From the NCBI RefSeq assembly GCF_900312815.1, contig NZ_OMPE01000009.1, positions 1,178,001-1,242,000 on the forward strand: a DNA stretch of 64,000 nucleotides, in the 5' to 3' direction. Origin of the DNA: Aquimarina sp. AU474 (GTDB taxonomy: Bacteria; Bacteroidota; Bacteroidia; Flavobacteriales; Flavobacteriaceae). Made by a program: the position numbers and the translations under genes. Below are positions 53,194 through 62,250 of the stretch, piece by piece (within the stretch, counting starts at the first letter, position 1; every line of letters begins with the position of its first letter). Under the pieces are notes generated by a model. That model made no database searches. It saw only the letters and a program-made list of their open reading frames with translations, and was not told the DNA's origin.

Positions 53194-53868
53194 GTGGGAA
53201 GTAAGAATAAATTAAAACGATTTAACGAGAACAAGACGTTTCAAAATGTTATAGAACCTACCCGGGAGGAATTGGTTCAAAATACATTAGAGTTAAAGGG
53301 CAATTGGAAAGAAAAGTTTTTTAAAAACCAAAACCCTATTGTTCTCGAATTGGGATGTGGTAAAGGCGAATACACTGTAGGTTTAGCACAGGAATATAAG
53401 GATAAAAATTTCATAGGAATTGATATTAAAGGAGCTCGGTTTTGGAGAGGTGCCAAAACTGCTATAGAAGAAAACATGAATAATGTTGGTTTTATTAGAA
53501 CCCAAATAGAATTAATCGAATATATTTTTGATGAAGGAGAGGTTGATGAGATATGGATTACTTTTCCTGATCCACAGATCAAATACAAGCGTACAAAACA
53601 CAGATTAACAAACCATGATTTTTTACAACGATATAAGAGGGTATTAAAACCAGAAGGTATTGTACATCTTAAAACAGATAGCGAATTTATGCATGGATAT
53701 ACCTTGGGACTACTACATGGAGAAGGACATGAGGTGTTATATGCCAATCATAATGTATATCATAATGAAGGGGCTCCAGAGGTTGTAACTTCGATACAAA
53801 CTTTTTATGAAAAACAATATTTAGAAAAAAATAAACCCATAACTTACATCCAGTTTAAAATCTCTTAA
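53194..53868 (+). CDS. trmB: tRNA (guanine-N7-)-methyltransferase
   Basis: A 224-residue SAM-dependent enzyme that makes m7G46 in tRNA. SAM motif LELGCGKGEY (51-60) and the family motif TFPDPQIKYKRTKHRL in the middle. The start is GTG at 53194, giving MGSKNKLKRF, the usual basic N-terminus. It is followed 13 bases later by the LysE gene. Confidence 0.95.
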   Translation: MGSKNKLKRFNENKTFQNVIEPTREELVQNTLELKGNWKEKFFKNQNPIVLELGCGKGEYTVGLAQEYKDKNFIGIDIKGARFWRGAKTAIEENMNNVGFIRTQIELIEYIFDEGEVDEIWITFPDPQIKYKRTKHRLTNHDFLQRYKRVLKPEGIVHLKTDSEFMHGYTLGLLHGEGHEVLYANHNVYHNEGAPEVVTSIQTFYEKQYLEKNKPITYIQFKIS

Positions 53869-53881
53869 TTGGCATCACAAT

Positions 53882-54511
53882 TTGGAAACTACCAAACTCT
53901 TTCTAGTCACTTTTTTTGCATCGTTGATCGGGGTAATTCCTCCGGGACTGGTTAATATGACTGTTGCTCGTACGTGTCTAGAACGAGGAAAAAAAAATGG
54001 AGTTTTAGTGGCCATTGGTGCTTCTGTCATCGTATTATTTCAGGCGCTTGTTGCGATACTTTTGGCGAAGTATATTTTTTTTAGCCCTTATGTTAAAAAT
54101 ATTTTATTACGTACTGGTGCGGTTATTTTTCTCTTGATGGCGATTTATTTTTTCGCAAAGGCAAAACAACGAAAAACAAAAATCAAAGTATATAGACATA
54201 ATAGTACAAGAAGTTTCTTTAAGGGCATGATGATGTCTGCACTTAATGTATTACCAATACCTTATTTTGTAGCTATAGCAGCGGGAATGAGTGTTAGTGG
54301 TAAAATCGCATACGATGCTACAAAAATTATAGCATTTGTGATCGCAGCGGGGTCAGGAACGTTTGTAACACTTTATTTTTATGTATTTTCATTTCTTAAA
54401 ATCGAGAAAAAAACAGCCTCAATTACGAAGTATTCTAATTATTTTATGGGAATATTAATGCTTATTTTGGTTATTATAACCTTAGCAAGAATCATATATA
54501 CATGGGAGTAA
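53882..54511 (+). CDS. LysE-type exporter
   Basis: A 209-residue, six-helix protein of the LysE/RhtB type: FFASLIGVIPPGLVNMTVARTC (11-32) has the family GxxPPGxxN motif. The TTG at 53882 is preferred since the next ATG would remove the first helix. Substrate (amino acid or other small metabolite) unknown. Its end overlaps the alkyltransferase-like gene by ten bases. Confidence 0.85.
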   Translation: METTKLFLVTFFASLIGVIPPGLVNMTVARTCLERGKKNGVLVAIGASVIVLFQALVAILLAKYIFFSPYVKNILLRTGAVIFLLMAIYFFAKAKQRKTKIKVYRHNSTRSFFKGMMMSALNVLPIPYFVAIAAGMSVSGKIAYDATKIIAFVIAAGSGTFVTLYFYVFSFLKIEKKTASITKYSNYFMGILMLILVIITLARIIYTWE

Positions 54512-54843
54512 AGAAAGAAAACGATAATTTTTTTGAGAGAGTATATGAAGTAGCAAAATTAATACCCTATGGTAGAGTGACCTCTTATGGCGCTATTGCG
54601 AAGAGTTTGGGAGCGGCTAGAAGTGCTCGTATGGTTGGTTGGGCAATGAATGCCTGTGGTGGTAGAGAAGATGTACCTGCTCATAGAGTAGTAAATAGGA
54701 AAGGAATCCTTAGCGGAAAGCATCATTTTCAGGGGACGAATTTAATGCAACAACTATTAGAAAGCGAAGGTGTTGAAGTAATAGATAATCAAATTATAGA
54801 TTTTGAAAAACTATTTTGGGATCCTATGAAAGAATTAGAATAA
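54502..54843 (+). CDS. Alkyltransferase-like protein (ATL)
   Basis: A 113-residue protein with the O6-alkylguanine-DNA alkyltransferase C-terminal fold. The active-site PCHRV motif reads PAHRV (59-63), so the alkyl-accepting Cys is Ala60. ATLs bind O6-alkylguanine and hand lesions to nucleotide excision repair instead of repairing them directly. Conserved YGRVTSYGAIA (23-33) and RMVGWAMN (43-50) match. It overlaps the LysE-type gene by ten bases. Confidence 0.9.
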   Translation: MGVKKENDNFFERVYEVAKLIPYGRVTSYGAIAKSLGAARSARMVGWAMNACGGREDVPAHRVVNRKGILSGKHHFQGTNLMQQLLESEGVEVIDNQIIDFEKLFWDPMKELE

Positions 54844-54897
54844 GTGACTTTTTAAATAGATAAGCTATCTTCATTAAGATCTATTGCAGACAATGCC

Positions 54898-55746
54898 TTA
54901 AAAAGATACACCAATTCCTGCGGAAAAAGTAGAAATATCCTGACTACCAATTTTTAAATGCTCATACCCACCAGTAAACTTATAACGATTAACATGATAG
55001 TTTAATAACGTATTAAATTTATTTACTGTTCTATTATTAATAAAAGTTTGATTAAAATTAGCTTCTAAACTCAAGGGTTTTGCAAAAAATAACTCTGCTC
55101 CTAGTCCATAGGTGAACCCCCATTCGTTTACTTGCCCATCTATGTAAGCGGCTCCTAATCCCCACCAAGCATTAAATCGCTCTGTTCGCACACGATGATA
55201 CTTCGCTAATGCAGTGTATATTGCTAAGGAGTTATTTCCAAAATTGGTATTTTCTTCCCATAATTGAAGGTAATCAATTTCTAGCCCAGCTCTTTGAAAA
55301 AATCTCATATCAAGATGTAAGTGATTTCCATATAATTTTCGATTTTCGGCTATGAATCTACTAGAAAAAGTAGCTCTAAACAATTGAGTGTTGTCATTCC
55401 AGTCATATGCATAATTCCCTGTATTCGAATTGAGATAAGGATATTTGGTAATGGAAGCATTACTGCCTCGATAATCCCTTTCAACAGGTGTTTCTACTAT
55501 CGTATAGTAACTGGCATATAAGAATATTTCGGCAAAGAAAATCCCAAATGTTTCTGCAAGAAAACTATCTTGATCATCATAAGAGTCAGAAGAACTGTAT
55601 GAGTCATATGATCGTGATCCAGAACGACGATTGTCTCGCTCTTCTTTATCGGCTAAACTATATTCTGCTTTTTCAAGTTTTCCTTGTGCTTGCGATAGCG
55701 TACAGAGTAAAATTAGTATTGCCAAAAAAAGGGTTGATCGTTTCAT
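54898..55746 (-). CDS. Outer-membrane beta-barrel-like hypothetical protein
   Basis: A 282-residue protein with a signal peptide (1-20, LSQA before QGK), a low-complexity Ser/Tyr/Asp-rich segment (about 40-62), a hydrophobic patch (about 65-82), and a C-terminal half with alternating strands (AWWGLGAAYIDGQV, WGFTYGLGAELFFAK, HVNRYKFTGGYEHLK) ending GIGVSF. That pattern suits an eight- to ten-strand barrel. No family recognised; divergent from mrp. Confidence 0.6.
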   Translation of the reverse strand: MKRSTLFLAILILLCTLSQAQGKLEKAEYSLADKEERDNRRSGSRSYDSYSSSDSYDDQDSFLAETFGIFFAEIFLYASYYTIVETPVERDYRGSNASITKYPYLNSNTGNYAYDWNDNTQLFRATFSSRFIAENRKLYGNHLHLDMRFFQRAGLEIDYLQLWEENTNFGNNSLAIYTALAKYHRVRTERFNAWWGLGAAYIDGQVNEWGFTYGLGAELFFAKPLSLEANFNQTFINNRTVNKFNTLLNYHVNRYKFTGGYEHLKIGSQDISTFSAGIGVSF

Positions 55747-55881
55747 AATTGTTTACAGTGAAAATTTAAAGTTGCTTACTCACACAAATTATACCAATTT
55801 AGAATACTATGTATATTATGAATGCCGATACAGCTATAAATCATTTCGATTTTCGAGCTTCATAATCTTAACTTTTCAACT

Positions 55882-55889
55882 TATCTTTG
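55882..55889 (+). promoter_or_regulatory. -7 promoter element (TATCTTTG) for mrp
   Basis: Exact TAnnTTTG match, 49 bases before the ATG at 55939; no clear -33 element. Confidence 0.5.
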
Positions 55890-55938
55890 CGATGCAGATA
55901 AATCTAAACAGATTTATTGTTAGAAAAGAAAAATACGA

Positions 55939-57081
55939 ATGAAGTTAGAAAAATCAGAAATACTTAAAGCGCTAGAAACAATTACAATTGCAGGAGAAGG
56001 GCAGAATATGGTAGAAAGTGGTGCTGTAACGAATGTAATCACTTTTGGAGATGAGGTTGTTGTGGATTTGGTATTGTCTACTCCAGCTTTACATATACGT
56101 AAACGAGCCGAAGTAGATGTGATGAAAGCTATTCATGAAAAGGTATATGAAAAAGCAAAAGTTAAAGTAAATATTAAAGTTGAAGCTCCGGCCGCTGCAC
56201 AACCTGAGAAAAATGAGATTAAAGGAAAACCAATTCCTGGGATTTCTAATATAATAGCAGTTGCATCTGGTAAAGGAGGAGTAGGTAAATCAACAGTTAC
56301 TTCAAATTTGGCGGTTACTCTTGCCAAAATGGGTTTCAAGGTAGGGTTGTTGGATGCAGATATCTATGGACCATCGGCTCCAATAATGTTTGATGTAGAA
56401 CGAGAACGACCTCTTTCTGTAAAAGTTGGGGATAAATCTAAGATGAAACCTGTTGAAAATTATGGGGTTAAAATATTATCGATAGGGTTTTTTACACAGC
56501 CAAATCAAGCAGTGGTTTGGAGAGGACCAATGGCGGCAAAAGCGTTAAACCAAATGATTTTTGATGCAGCTTGGGGAGAATTAGATTTTATGCTTTTGGA
56601 TTTACCACCAGGTACAGGAGATATTCATTTATCAATTATGCAATCGTTACCTATAACAGGTGCAGTTGTAGTAAGTACTCCTCAAAATGTAGCTTTGGCT
56701 GATGCTCGGAAAGGTGTAGCCATGTTTCAGCAGGAGAGTATCAATGTACCAGTTTTAGGGATTATTGAGAATATGGCTTATTTCACTCCTGATGAACTTC
56801 CTAACAATAAATATTATATCTTTGGAAAAGAGGGAGCTAAATTTCTTGCAGAAGATCTTGATGTTCCGTTCTTGGGGGAGATTCCATTAGTACAAAGTAT
56901 ACGAGAAGCAGGAGATGTTGGTCGACCAGCAGCCTTGCAAACAGCCACTCCTATAGAGAAGGCTTTTGAAGAAATAACAAAAAATGTGGTTCAGGAAGTT
57001 GTAGGAAGAAATGAAAACTTACCTCCTACTGAAGCGATCAAAATAACAACAATGGCAGGATGTTCTGCTGTAAAAAAATAG
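55939..57081 (+). CDS. Mrp/ApbC-type iron-sulfur carrier ATPase
   Basis: A 380-residue P-loop ATPase. N-terminal DUF59/MIP18-like domain (1-85), then the deviant Walker A GKGGVGKST (111-119), WRGPMAAKALNQM and LLDLPPGTGD. Mrp proteins carry and deliver Fe-S clusters in the cytoplasm. The CxxC expected after IENM(A/S)YF is absent (TPDELPNN follows instead), as in many Bacteroidota; a Cys near the C-terminus (AGCSAV) remains. Followed by a NifU-like gene three bases on, which fits the role. Confidence 0.92.
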   Translation: MKLEKSEILKALETITIAGEGQNMVESGAVTNVITFGDEVVVDLVLSTPALHIRKRAEVDVMKAIHEKVYEKAKVKVNIKVEAPAAAQPEKNEIKGKPIPGISNIIAVASGKGGVGKSTVTSNLAVTLAKMGFKVGLLDADIYGPSAPIMFDVERERPLSVKVGDKSKMKPVENYGVKILSIGFFTQPNQAVVWRGPMAAKALNQMIFDAAWGELDFMLLDLPPGTGDIHLSIMQSLPITGAVVVSTPQNVALADARKGVAMFQQESINVPVLGIIENMAYFTPDELPNNKYYIFGKEGAKFLAEDLDVPFLGEIPLVQSIREAGDVGRPAALQTATPIEKAFEEITKNVVQEVVGRNENLPPTEAIKITTMAGCSAVKK

Positions 57082-57084
57082 CAA

Positions 57085-57324
57085 ATGACTTCTGAAGAAT
57101 TAAGAGTAAATGTAGAAAAGGCACTAGATGAGATCCGACCTTTTTTGGAAAGTGATGGAGGTAATATTTCTTTGGTTTCTATTGAAGACGATAAGAGAGT
57201 TAAGGTTCAATTAGAAGGAGCTTGTGTGGGATGTAGTGTGAACCAGATGACATTAAAATCTGGGGTAGAAATGACCATCAAAAAATATGCTCCGCAGATT
57301 GAAGAAGTATTAAATATATCCTAA
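57085..57324 (+). CDS. NifU C-terminal domain (Nfu-type) protein
   Basis: A 79-residue single Nfu domain. ESDGGNISLVSI (22-33) and GACVGCSVNQMTLKSGVE (45-62), with cluster-binding Cys47 and Cys50, are diagnostic. It would assemble or transfer 4Fe-4S clusters with the Mrp ATPase upstream, separated by three bases. Terminator follows. Confidence 0.94.
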   Translation: MTSEELRVNVEKALDEIRPFLESDGGNISLVSIEDDKRVKVQLEGACVGCSVNQMTLKSGVEMTIKKYAPQIEEVLNIS

Positions 57325-57349
57325 ATTATAGGATACCGTTATATATGTG

Positions 57350-57396
57350 AACCTTATGAATAATAGTGAATATACCTATTGTTCATAAGGTTTTTT
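57350..57396 (+). terminator. Rho-independent terminator after the Nfu gene
   Basis: A long stem: AACCTTATGAA plus AATAG pair with CTATT and TTCATAAGGTT, followed by T6, 26 bases after the stop. Confidence 0.85.
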
Positions 57397-57443
57397 GATT
57401 CCAAAAAATGATTGTAACCAATCGTGTTTTCCTGATAATTACA

Positions 57444-58340
57444 TTATTCGGTAATAAATTCGGTTAGTTTTTCTGGTCCTTCTAGAGGGACCCTAATAAT
57501 TTTTAAAACCCCATCGTCGCTAGTAGCAATTTGCCATTTGATCAAGGTGATACTTCCATTTTCTATCTCCATTCCGGTAATTGATCTGGGGTGTACGCAA
57601 CTACCATCATTAAATAATGCTAATTCTCCAGCTTCAGGAAACCTAGGTCTATGTGTATGACCAATGATGGTAAACAAGTTTTTACGAGCAGCAATCCATT
57701 TTTTGATTCTTCGCTCTACTTTAATAGTTTCTTTATAATTTTTGGCAGGACTAGTGGGGTCTGCTATTCCTACTACTTGTAATGGCTTCCAGAGTACACG
57801 AACCAGGAACCTGTTAATACGCCAACCAATATAATTCATAAAATCGGCTTGGTGTCCATGAAGCATAAAAATTTCTTGAGTTGTATTTTGGTGCTTTAAA
57901 ACGATCGCTTCTTGGTATTGTATGCCAGGAAAAAGCGGAACTTCTTTATCAGTTTTTTGATCAAAATAAAAACTTAAGTGTTTTTTTACATATTTTGGAT
58001 CACGATAGACCATATCATGATTGCCCCAAATCATTTCTAACCTATTTTCTTGATAAAATAGCTGAAGTAATTCATATACATTTTTATGCGCTCTAAAAAT
58101 AGTATCGAAACTAAGATTTTCCCATAACTCATCTCCATCTCCCAACTCACAGTATGTGAATCCTTGACTATAATAATGTTTTAAGGCATGAAAATAAATA
58201 TTTCTATTATTCGCAAAATCATCAGCAAAACTATTATCTCCTCGATGGCAATCACTAAATAATATGAACTTAGAATCATCATCAAAAGGAATAACTTTGG
58301 CATTTTTGTAAGCGCGATCCAAACGAGATTGAGAAGACAT
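57444..58340 (-). CDS. Calcineurin-like metallophosphoesterase
   Basis: A 298-residue protein with all five metal motifs: SDCHRGD (29-35), GDGDELWE (67-74), WGNHD (105-109), HGHQ (161-164) and GHTHRP (227-232). Substrate unknown; it is not clearly LpxH. Lies leftward of a small membrane protein and DUF3667 gene. Confidence 0.9.
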   Translation of the reverse strand: MSSQSRLDRAYKNAKVIPFDDDSKFILFSDCHRGDNSFADDFANNRNIYFHALKHYYSQGFTYCELGDGDELWENLSFDTIFRAHKNVYELLQLFYQENRLEMIWGNHDMVYRDPKYVKKHLSFYFDQKTDKEVPLFPGIQYQEAIVLKHQNTTQEIFMLHGHQADFMNYIGWRINRFLVRVLWKPLQVVGIADPTSPAKNYKETIKVERRIKKWIAARKNLFTIIGHTHRPRFPEAGELALFNDGSCVHPRSITGMEIENGSITLIKWQIATSDDGVLKIIRVPLEGPEKLTEFITE

Positions 58341-58425
58341 ATCTAAGTTTTTAGTAAATATAAAAATTCCACTTGTTTATATGGGGATATGACTTCTTTA
58401 AAACAGAAGTAAGAAATTGATATCA

Positions 58426-58608
58426 TTAAACGTTAATAAATTTAAAGACCTCATAAACCAAAATAGCTGGCCAAACAATAGCTTTAAGAAACCCTAAGAC
58501 TCCCATCCAGAAACCGGTAGCATGAGTAATATAATAAATTACTGCGCCCACAAACCCAAGACCATAAACTGTATTTGATGAAGCTCTTTTTTGTACTTTT
58601 TCATTCAT
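58426..58608 (-). CDS. Small membrane protein of unknown function
   Basis: A 60-residue protein with basic N-terminus (MNEKVQKRASS) and two short hydrophobic helices (about 15-30 and 36-57) joined by THATGFWMGVLG. The size and layout recur in flavobacteria, so I accept it as a gene; function unknown. Confidence 0.65.
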   Translation of the reverse strand: MNEKVQKRASSNTVYGLGFVGAVIYYITHATGFWMGVLGFLKAIVWPAILVYEVFKFINV

Positions 58609-58775
58609 TGCTGCTCTATTAAGAAAATGATTATAATATTGTTAGCTACGTATATCTACTCTATAATTTATTTAGAGATTTAATGTTTTCGAATGGATTT
58701 TCACTTCTTATAAAAGTACTAATTTGCTCATTACAAACCTCTATTGAAAATTTGAAATTTCATAAAAATTCATGC

Positions 58776-59825
58776 TTAATACAACATAATAGAAACCATT
58801 ATTATTCCAGAAAAAGCCATTGGGACTATAAATATGGTATATATAAAGATGATGGTACTAGATTTTAAAAACGAAGCTATCCAACTGCTCTTATAAAAAT
58901 TCCTAAAAGCCAACATCAGATAAACTACAAAAGATAGAAAAACCAAAACTTCAATCCATGTTGGGATTTCGACTACCGCATTTGCCAAAATTAAAAAACA
59001 AAATGTGGTAAAAAGAAATGTAAAAAAATAAAAGCTAAATACCATATGATGTGCAAACGTACCTCGATACCAATAAAACAATTTTAATAAAAAGGCAAAT
59101 AATGGTAACATCAAGAACATAGTGATCGGAATAGTATCGTATAACGTTTTTAAAATACCTCCGCCTTGTCGTTCATAGAATTTTAGGATTTGCATATAAA
59201 ATTTTCGAGTAATCGCCCCGGCATCTTCCTTTAAACCCATTGCTTTTAATTTTTCGGCTTGTGTGGCATTAATGGTGATTAAAGAATCTAGAAGATCTCT
59301 TTTAAAACTAAAGTCAACACTGGGTCCGTTTTGCGTGGCAGATATAACAGAATCTATCGTTTTAAGGTCTTTATCCGACATTCTGGTAAAAACTTGATTG
59401 TCTTTAAGTGTTTTTTTTGCCAATTCTAAGGCCATAGAATCTTTTTGAGCTTGTAACGAATCGACAACCCTTTCTTTGCTAAATCCTTTTTTTAATGTTT
59501 GTGTAAACTTATTATCGGCTTTTCTTATACTAAACGAGAACATAAAAAAGAAAACCACTGAAATAAATAGATAGAATTGTGCTGGATGTAGATACGAGAG
59601 ACGTTTACCGTCAACAAAACGTCGAGCCAAAACACCAGGTTTGGTCATTAAAGGAATAAAACTTCTAAAAAAACGTGCATCTATAGAAAAATAATTACCA
59701 ATGGTATTACTAAACAATACCCCAAAAGTAAGATTGTCTGCCGCTTCTTGACCACAATAAGGACAATAATCAAAAGATTCATCAAAAGACTTTTCACAGT
59801 TTTTGCATTTATTGATTGATGACAT
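58776..59825 (-). CDS. DUF3667 zinc-ribbon membrane protein
   Basis: A 349-residue protein. Zinc ribbon at the N-terminus (Cys7, Cys10, Cys21, Cys24 in CKNC and CPYC), then a DUF3667 region with FFRSFIPLMTKPGVLARRF and GKRLSYLHPAQFYLF, a soluble helical loop (about 110-215) and four to five helices in the second half. Function unknown. Confidence 0.88.
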   Translation of the reverse strand: MSSINKCKNCEKSFDESFDYCPYCGQEAADNLTFGVLFSNTIGNYFSIDARFFRSFIPLMTKPGVLARRFVDGKRLSYLHPAQFYLFISVVFFFMFSFSIRKADNKFTQTLKKGFSKERVVDSLQAQKDSMALELAKKTLKDNQVFTRMSDKDLKTIDSVISATQNGPSVDFSFKRDLLDSLITINATQAEKLKAMGLKEDAGAITRKFYMQILKFYERQGGGILKTLYDTIPITMFLMLPLFAFLLKLFYWYRGTFAHHMVFSFYFFTFLFTTFCFLILANAVVEIPTWIEVLVFLSFVVYLMLAFRNFYKSSWIASFLKSSTIIFIYTIFIVPMAFSGIIMVSIMLY

Positions 59826-59883
59826 GTAAGAGGATTTGTCTAAAAATACAAAAACAATTTACAATTATAATAAAGAGAAGTAT

Positions 59884-60153
59884 TTAGTGCAAAATTTTAA
59901 AATCGTCAAAAGACAAAACATCTCCTTCTTTTGCGTTAACATGACTTACTTTAGCAAATTTTGGTCCTACTTTACACCAATCTAATAGATGTTGGAGCTG
60001 TATGTCATTTCCCTCTGCCTCTATATAAACATCACCATTAGCTTGGTTTTTTACAAACCCCTTAATATTCAGTTCCAAGGCTTTTTCTAGAGTGCTCTTT
60101 CTATACCAGACTCCTTGTACGGTACCGGTAACGATAATGTTATAATGTTTCAT
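59884..60153 (-). CDS. acyP: Acylphosphatase
   Basis: An 89-residue enzyme hydrolysing acyl phosphates such as carbamoyl phosphate and 1,3-bisphosphoglycerate. Motif TVQGVWYRKST (11-21) with Arg18, and GFVKNQANGDVYIEAEG with Asn36. It lies six bases after the sterol-desaturase-family stop, on the same strand. Confidence 0.94.
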   Translation of the reverse strand: MKHYNIIVTGTVQGVWYRKSTLEKALELNIKGFVKNQANGDVYIEAEGNDIQLQHLLDWCKVGPKFAKVSHVNAKEGDVLSFDDFKILH

Positions 60154-60159
60154 TGTTTA

Positions 60160-61032
60160 TTATTTTGATTTTTTGAAACCATGGATTAATTGCCCTAAAA
60201 ACGTCTTTGGTATTTTTTCATCCCCAGGAAAACCAATTTCAATAGCACCACTATCTTCAGGTATATAATTAGTTTTAAAGATATAATCCCAGAGGCTTAA
60301 GCTAATTCCAAAATTTACACCATACCGACCTTTAGGTAGCTTATAAGAATGATGGTATAAATGCATTACAGGGTTGTTTAATATATATTTTAAAGGTCCC
60401 CAGGTAATTTTAATATTGGCATGATTGAAATGACCAATAGTGATTGCAATAAAATGTACAATATAGGCCTGTTCGGGTTCGAAACCGCCTAGTATCATTA
60501 CCCCAATGGTTTTTAGGGGTTTGTAAAAAATATTTTCCATCCAATGATATCTTAAATGGGCAGCAAACCCCATTTCTTTTACCGAATGATGTATCTTATG
60601 AAATCTCCATAAAAAAGAATATTTATGCAATAAAACATGAGTAAGCCATTGCACAAAATCTAGTATGATAAAAAACACTAACAATTGTATCACTATAGGT
60701 AATCCAGAAATATTAATAAGAGTAAGGCTTTTTGAAGTAATGCCAATATCCAAAAAAACTAGACTTAATAACCTATAAAACCCACTTATCGCAATAGCGA
60801 AAATGAAAAAATTAAAATACATATAAAGTGCATCTGTCCAAAAATCTTTTCTAAACGTAGATTGATTTTTACGCCAAGGAAAAGCTATTTCTAATATCCA
60901 TATCACTAATGATATTAGAGTAAGTCCCCAAAAATAATTCGTATACCAAGGCACTTCAAATACGATAGATTGCCAGGCCCAATTTAATGTATTGAGAAAG
61001 GCATCTATAAATGTATTCATGTATTTTTCCAT
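60160..61032 (-). CDS. Sterol desaturase/fatty acid hydroxylase family protein
   Basis: A 290-residue membrane di-iron protein. His clusters: THVLLH (131-136), HKIHH (145-149), HFNHAN (201-206) and HLYHH (224-228), the expected eight-His set. About five hydrophobic segments. Members hydroxylate or desaturate lipids; target unknown (hopanoid, carotenoid or fatty acyl chain). Upstream of the acylphosphatase gene. Confidence 0.9.
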   Translation of the reverse strand: MEKYMNTFIDAFLNTLNWAWQSIVFEVPWYTNYFWGLTLISLVIWILEIAFPWRKNQSTFRKDFWTDALYMYFNFFIFAIAISGFYRLLSLVFLDIGITSKSLTLINISGLPIVIQLLVFFIILDFVQWLTHVLLHKYSFLWRFHKIHHSVKEMGFAAHLRYHWMENIFYKPLKTIGVMILGGFEPEQAYIVHFIAITIGHFNHANIKITWGPLKYILNNPVMHLYHHSYKLPKGRYGVNFGISLSLWDYIFKTNYIPEDSGAIEIGFPGDEKIPKTFLGQLIHGFKKSK

Positions 61033-61203
61033 AGCTAGTTTTGAATTATAAATTTAAGGCTTTCTATATCTACTTTAAGAACGAATGTAATAGGATGTGT
61101 TTATGAACAATAATCTTAAGTTATGATAGATTTTGGCCAGGTGATAAAAGATATATGTTTAACCTGGAACAAAACGATGATTAAAAATAAACATGCTTTA
61201 TAA

Positions 61204-61617
61204 TTAGTGAGGTAGTTTATCTTTTAAAATACCATATAAAAAAGTGCCTAAAACAGAAGAAATAAGTACAATTAGAATTGGAATATAACCAGCTCCTAAT
61301 AAAACAAACATTGGTCCGGGACAAGCACCGGCCAATGCCCAGCCTAACCCAAAAAGAATCCCTCCAAGCATATACCTTGTAAAACTTTTTTCTTTAGGGG
61401 TAATCATAATTGTCTCACCATAAAAGGATTTTATTTTTTTACTTTTTATGTATTGCAGTATAAGAATACCTAATCCAACCGCAGAACCAATAATTCCATA
61501 CATATGAAAAGAAGCGAATTGAAACATCTCATAGATCCTGAACCAGGACGCCGCTTCAGATTTAAATAAAACGATTCCGAAAAAAACACCAATAACCAAA
61601 TATATAACTGAACGCAT
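61204..61617 (-). CDS. YeeE/YedE-family transporter, second half (DUF6691-like)
   Basis: A 137-residue membrane protein with four helices. GILFGLGWALAGACPGPMFVLLGAGY is the conserved Cys-containing loop of this family. It starts two bases after the other half (61620), so the two probably form one transporter. Family members carry thiosulfate in some bacteria. Confidence 0.88.
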   Translation of the reverse strand: MRSVIYLVIGVFFGIVLFKSEAASWFRIYEMFQFASFHMYGIIGSAVGLGILILQYIKSKKIKSFYGETIMITPKEKSFTRYMLGGILFGLGWALAGACPGPMFVLLGAGYIPILIVLISSVLGTFLYGILKDKLPH

Positions 61618-61619
61618 GC

Positions 61620-62180
61620 TTAAAATATTAAAGGAAAAATAATATGAATCATTAATAAACCACCTATAAAAAAGCCGATCACTGCTATGAGCGATGGTAT
61701 TTGCAGGTTACTTAAACCAGAAATTGCATGACCAGAAGTACAACCGCCTGCATACCTTGCACCAAAACCAACGAATATTCCTCCTATGATTAGTAAGAAC
61801 ATACTTTTAGAAGTGTTAAAAACATCATTAGAATATAACAATTCTGGTATATATGCTTTGCCTGCACTAGTAAATCCTTTGGATTGAAGATCAATAATAA
61901 CATCAGGATTTATTGCTACAGATGTATCAATAGATAAAAAAGTACTTGCAATATACCCCCCGATAACGACACCTAATAAAACAATTAGGTTCCAACGTTG
62001 AGCTTTCCAATCAAATTTAAAAAAGTTTGAAGCTTTCCCTGCTCCGCAAATTGTACAAATTGTTTTAAGATTAGAGGACATCCCAAATCTTTTGCCAACC
62101 ATAAGCAATAAAAACATAACTAGGGCCATTAATGGTCCAGAGACATACCAGGGCCAAGGATCATAAATCCATTTCATCAA
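61620..62180 (-). CDS. YeeE/YedE-family transporter, first half
   Basis: A 186-residue membrane protein. GARYAGGCTSGHAISGLSNL is the conserved Cys loop; four to five helices. With the gene at 61204 it makes a split YeeE/YedE pair. Downstream of the MBL-rhodanese enzyme, it suits import of thiosulfate or another reduced sulfur compound, an inference from context. Confidence 0.88.
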   Translation of the reverse strand: MMKWIYDPWPWYVSGPLMALVMFLLLMVGKRFGMSSNLKTICTICGAGKASNFFKFDWKAQRWNLIVLLGVVIGGYIASTFLSIDTSVAINPDVIIDLQSKGFTSAGKAYIPELLYSNDVFNTSKSMFLLIIGGIFVGFGARYAGGCTSGHAISGLSNLQIPSLIAVIGFFIGGLLMIHIIFPLIF

Positions 62181-62250
62181 TATTTATTTTGAAACAAAGA
62201 AATTAAAACCAAGAATGCCCTTCAGTAACATATGTTACATTAAACTAATT

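Noticed and set aside
56790-56820. Missing CxxC in the Mrp protein as evidence of a broken gene
   Set aside because: The rest of the protein is intact and the variant is, as far as I know, common in Bacteroidota; noted in the entry only.
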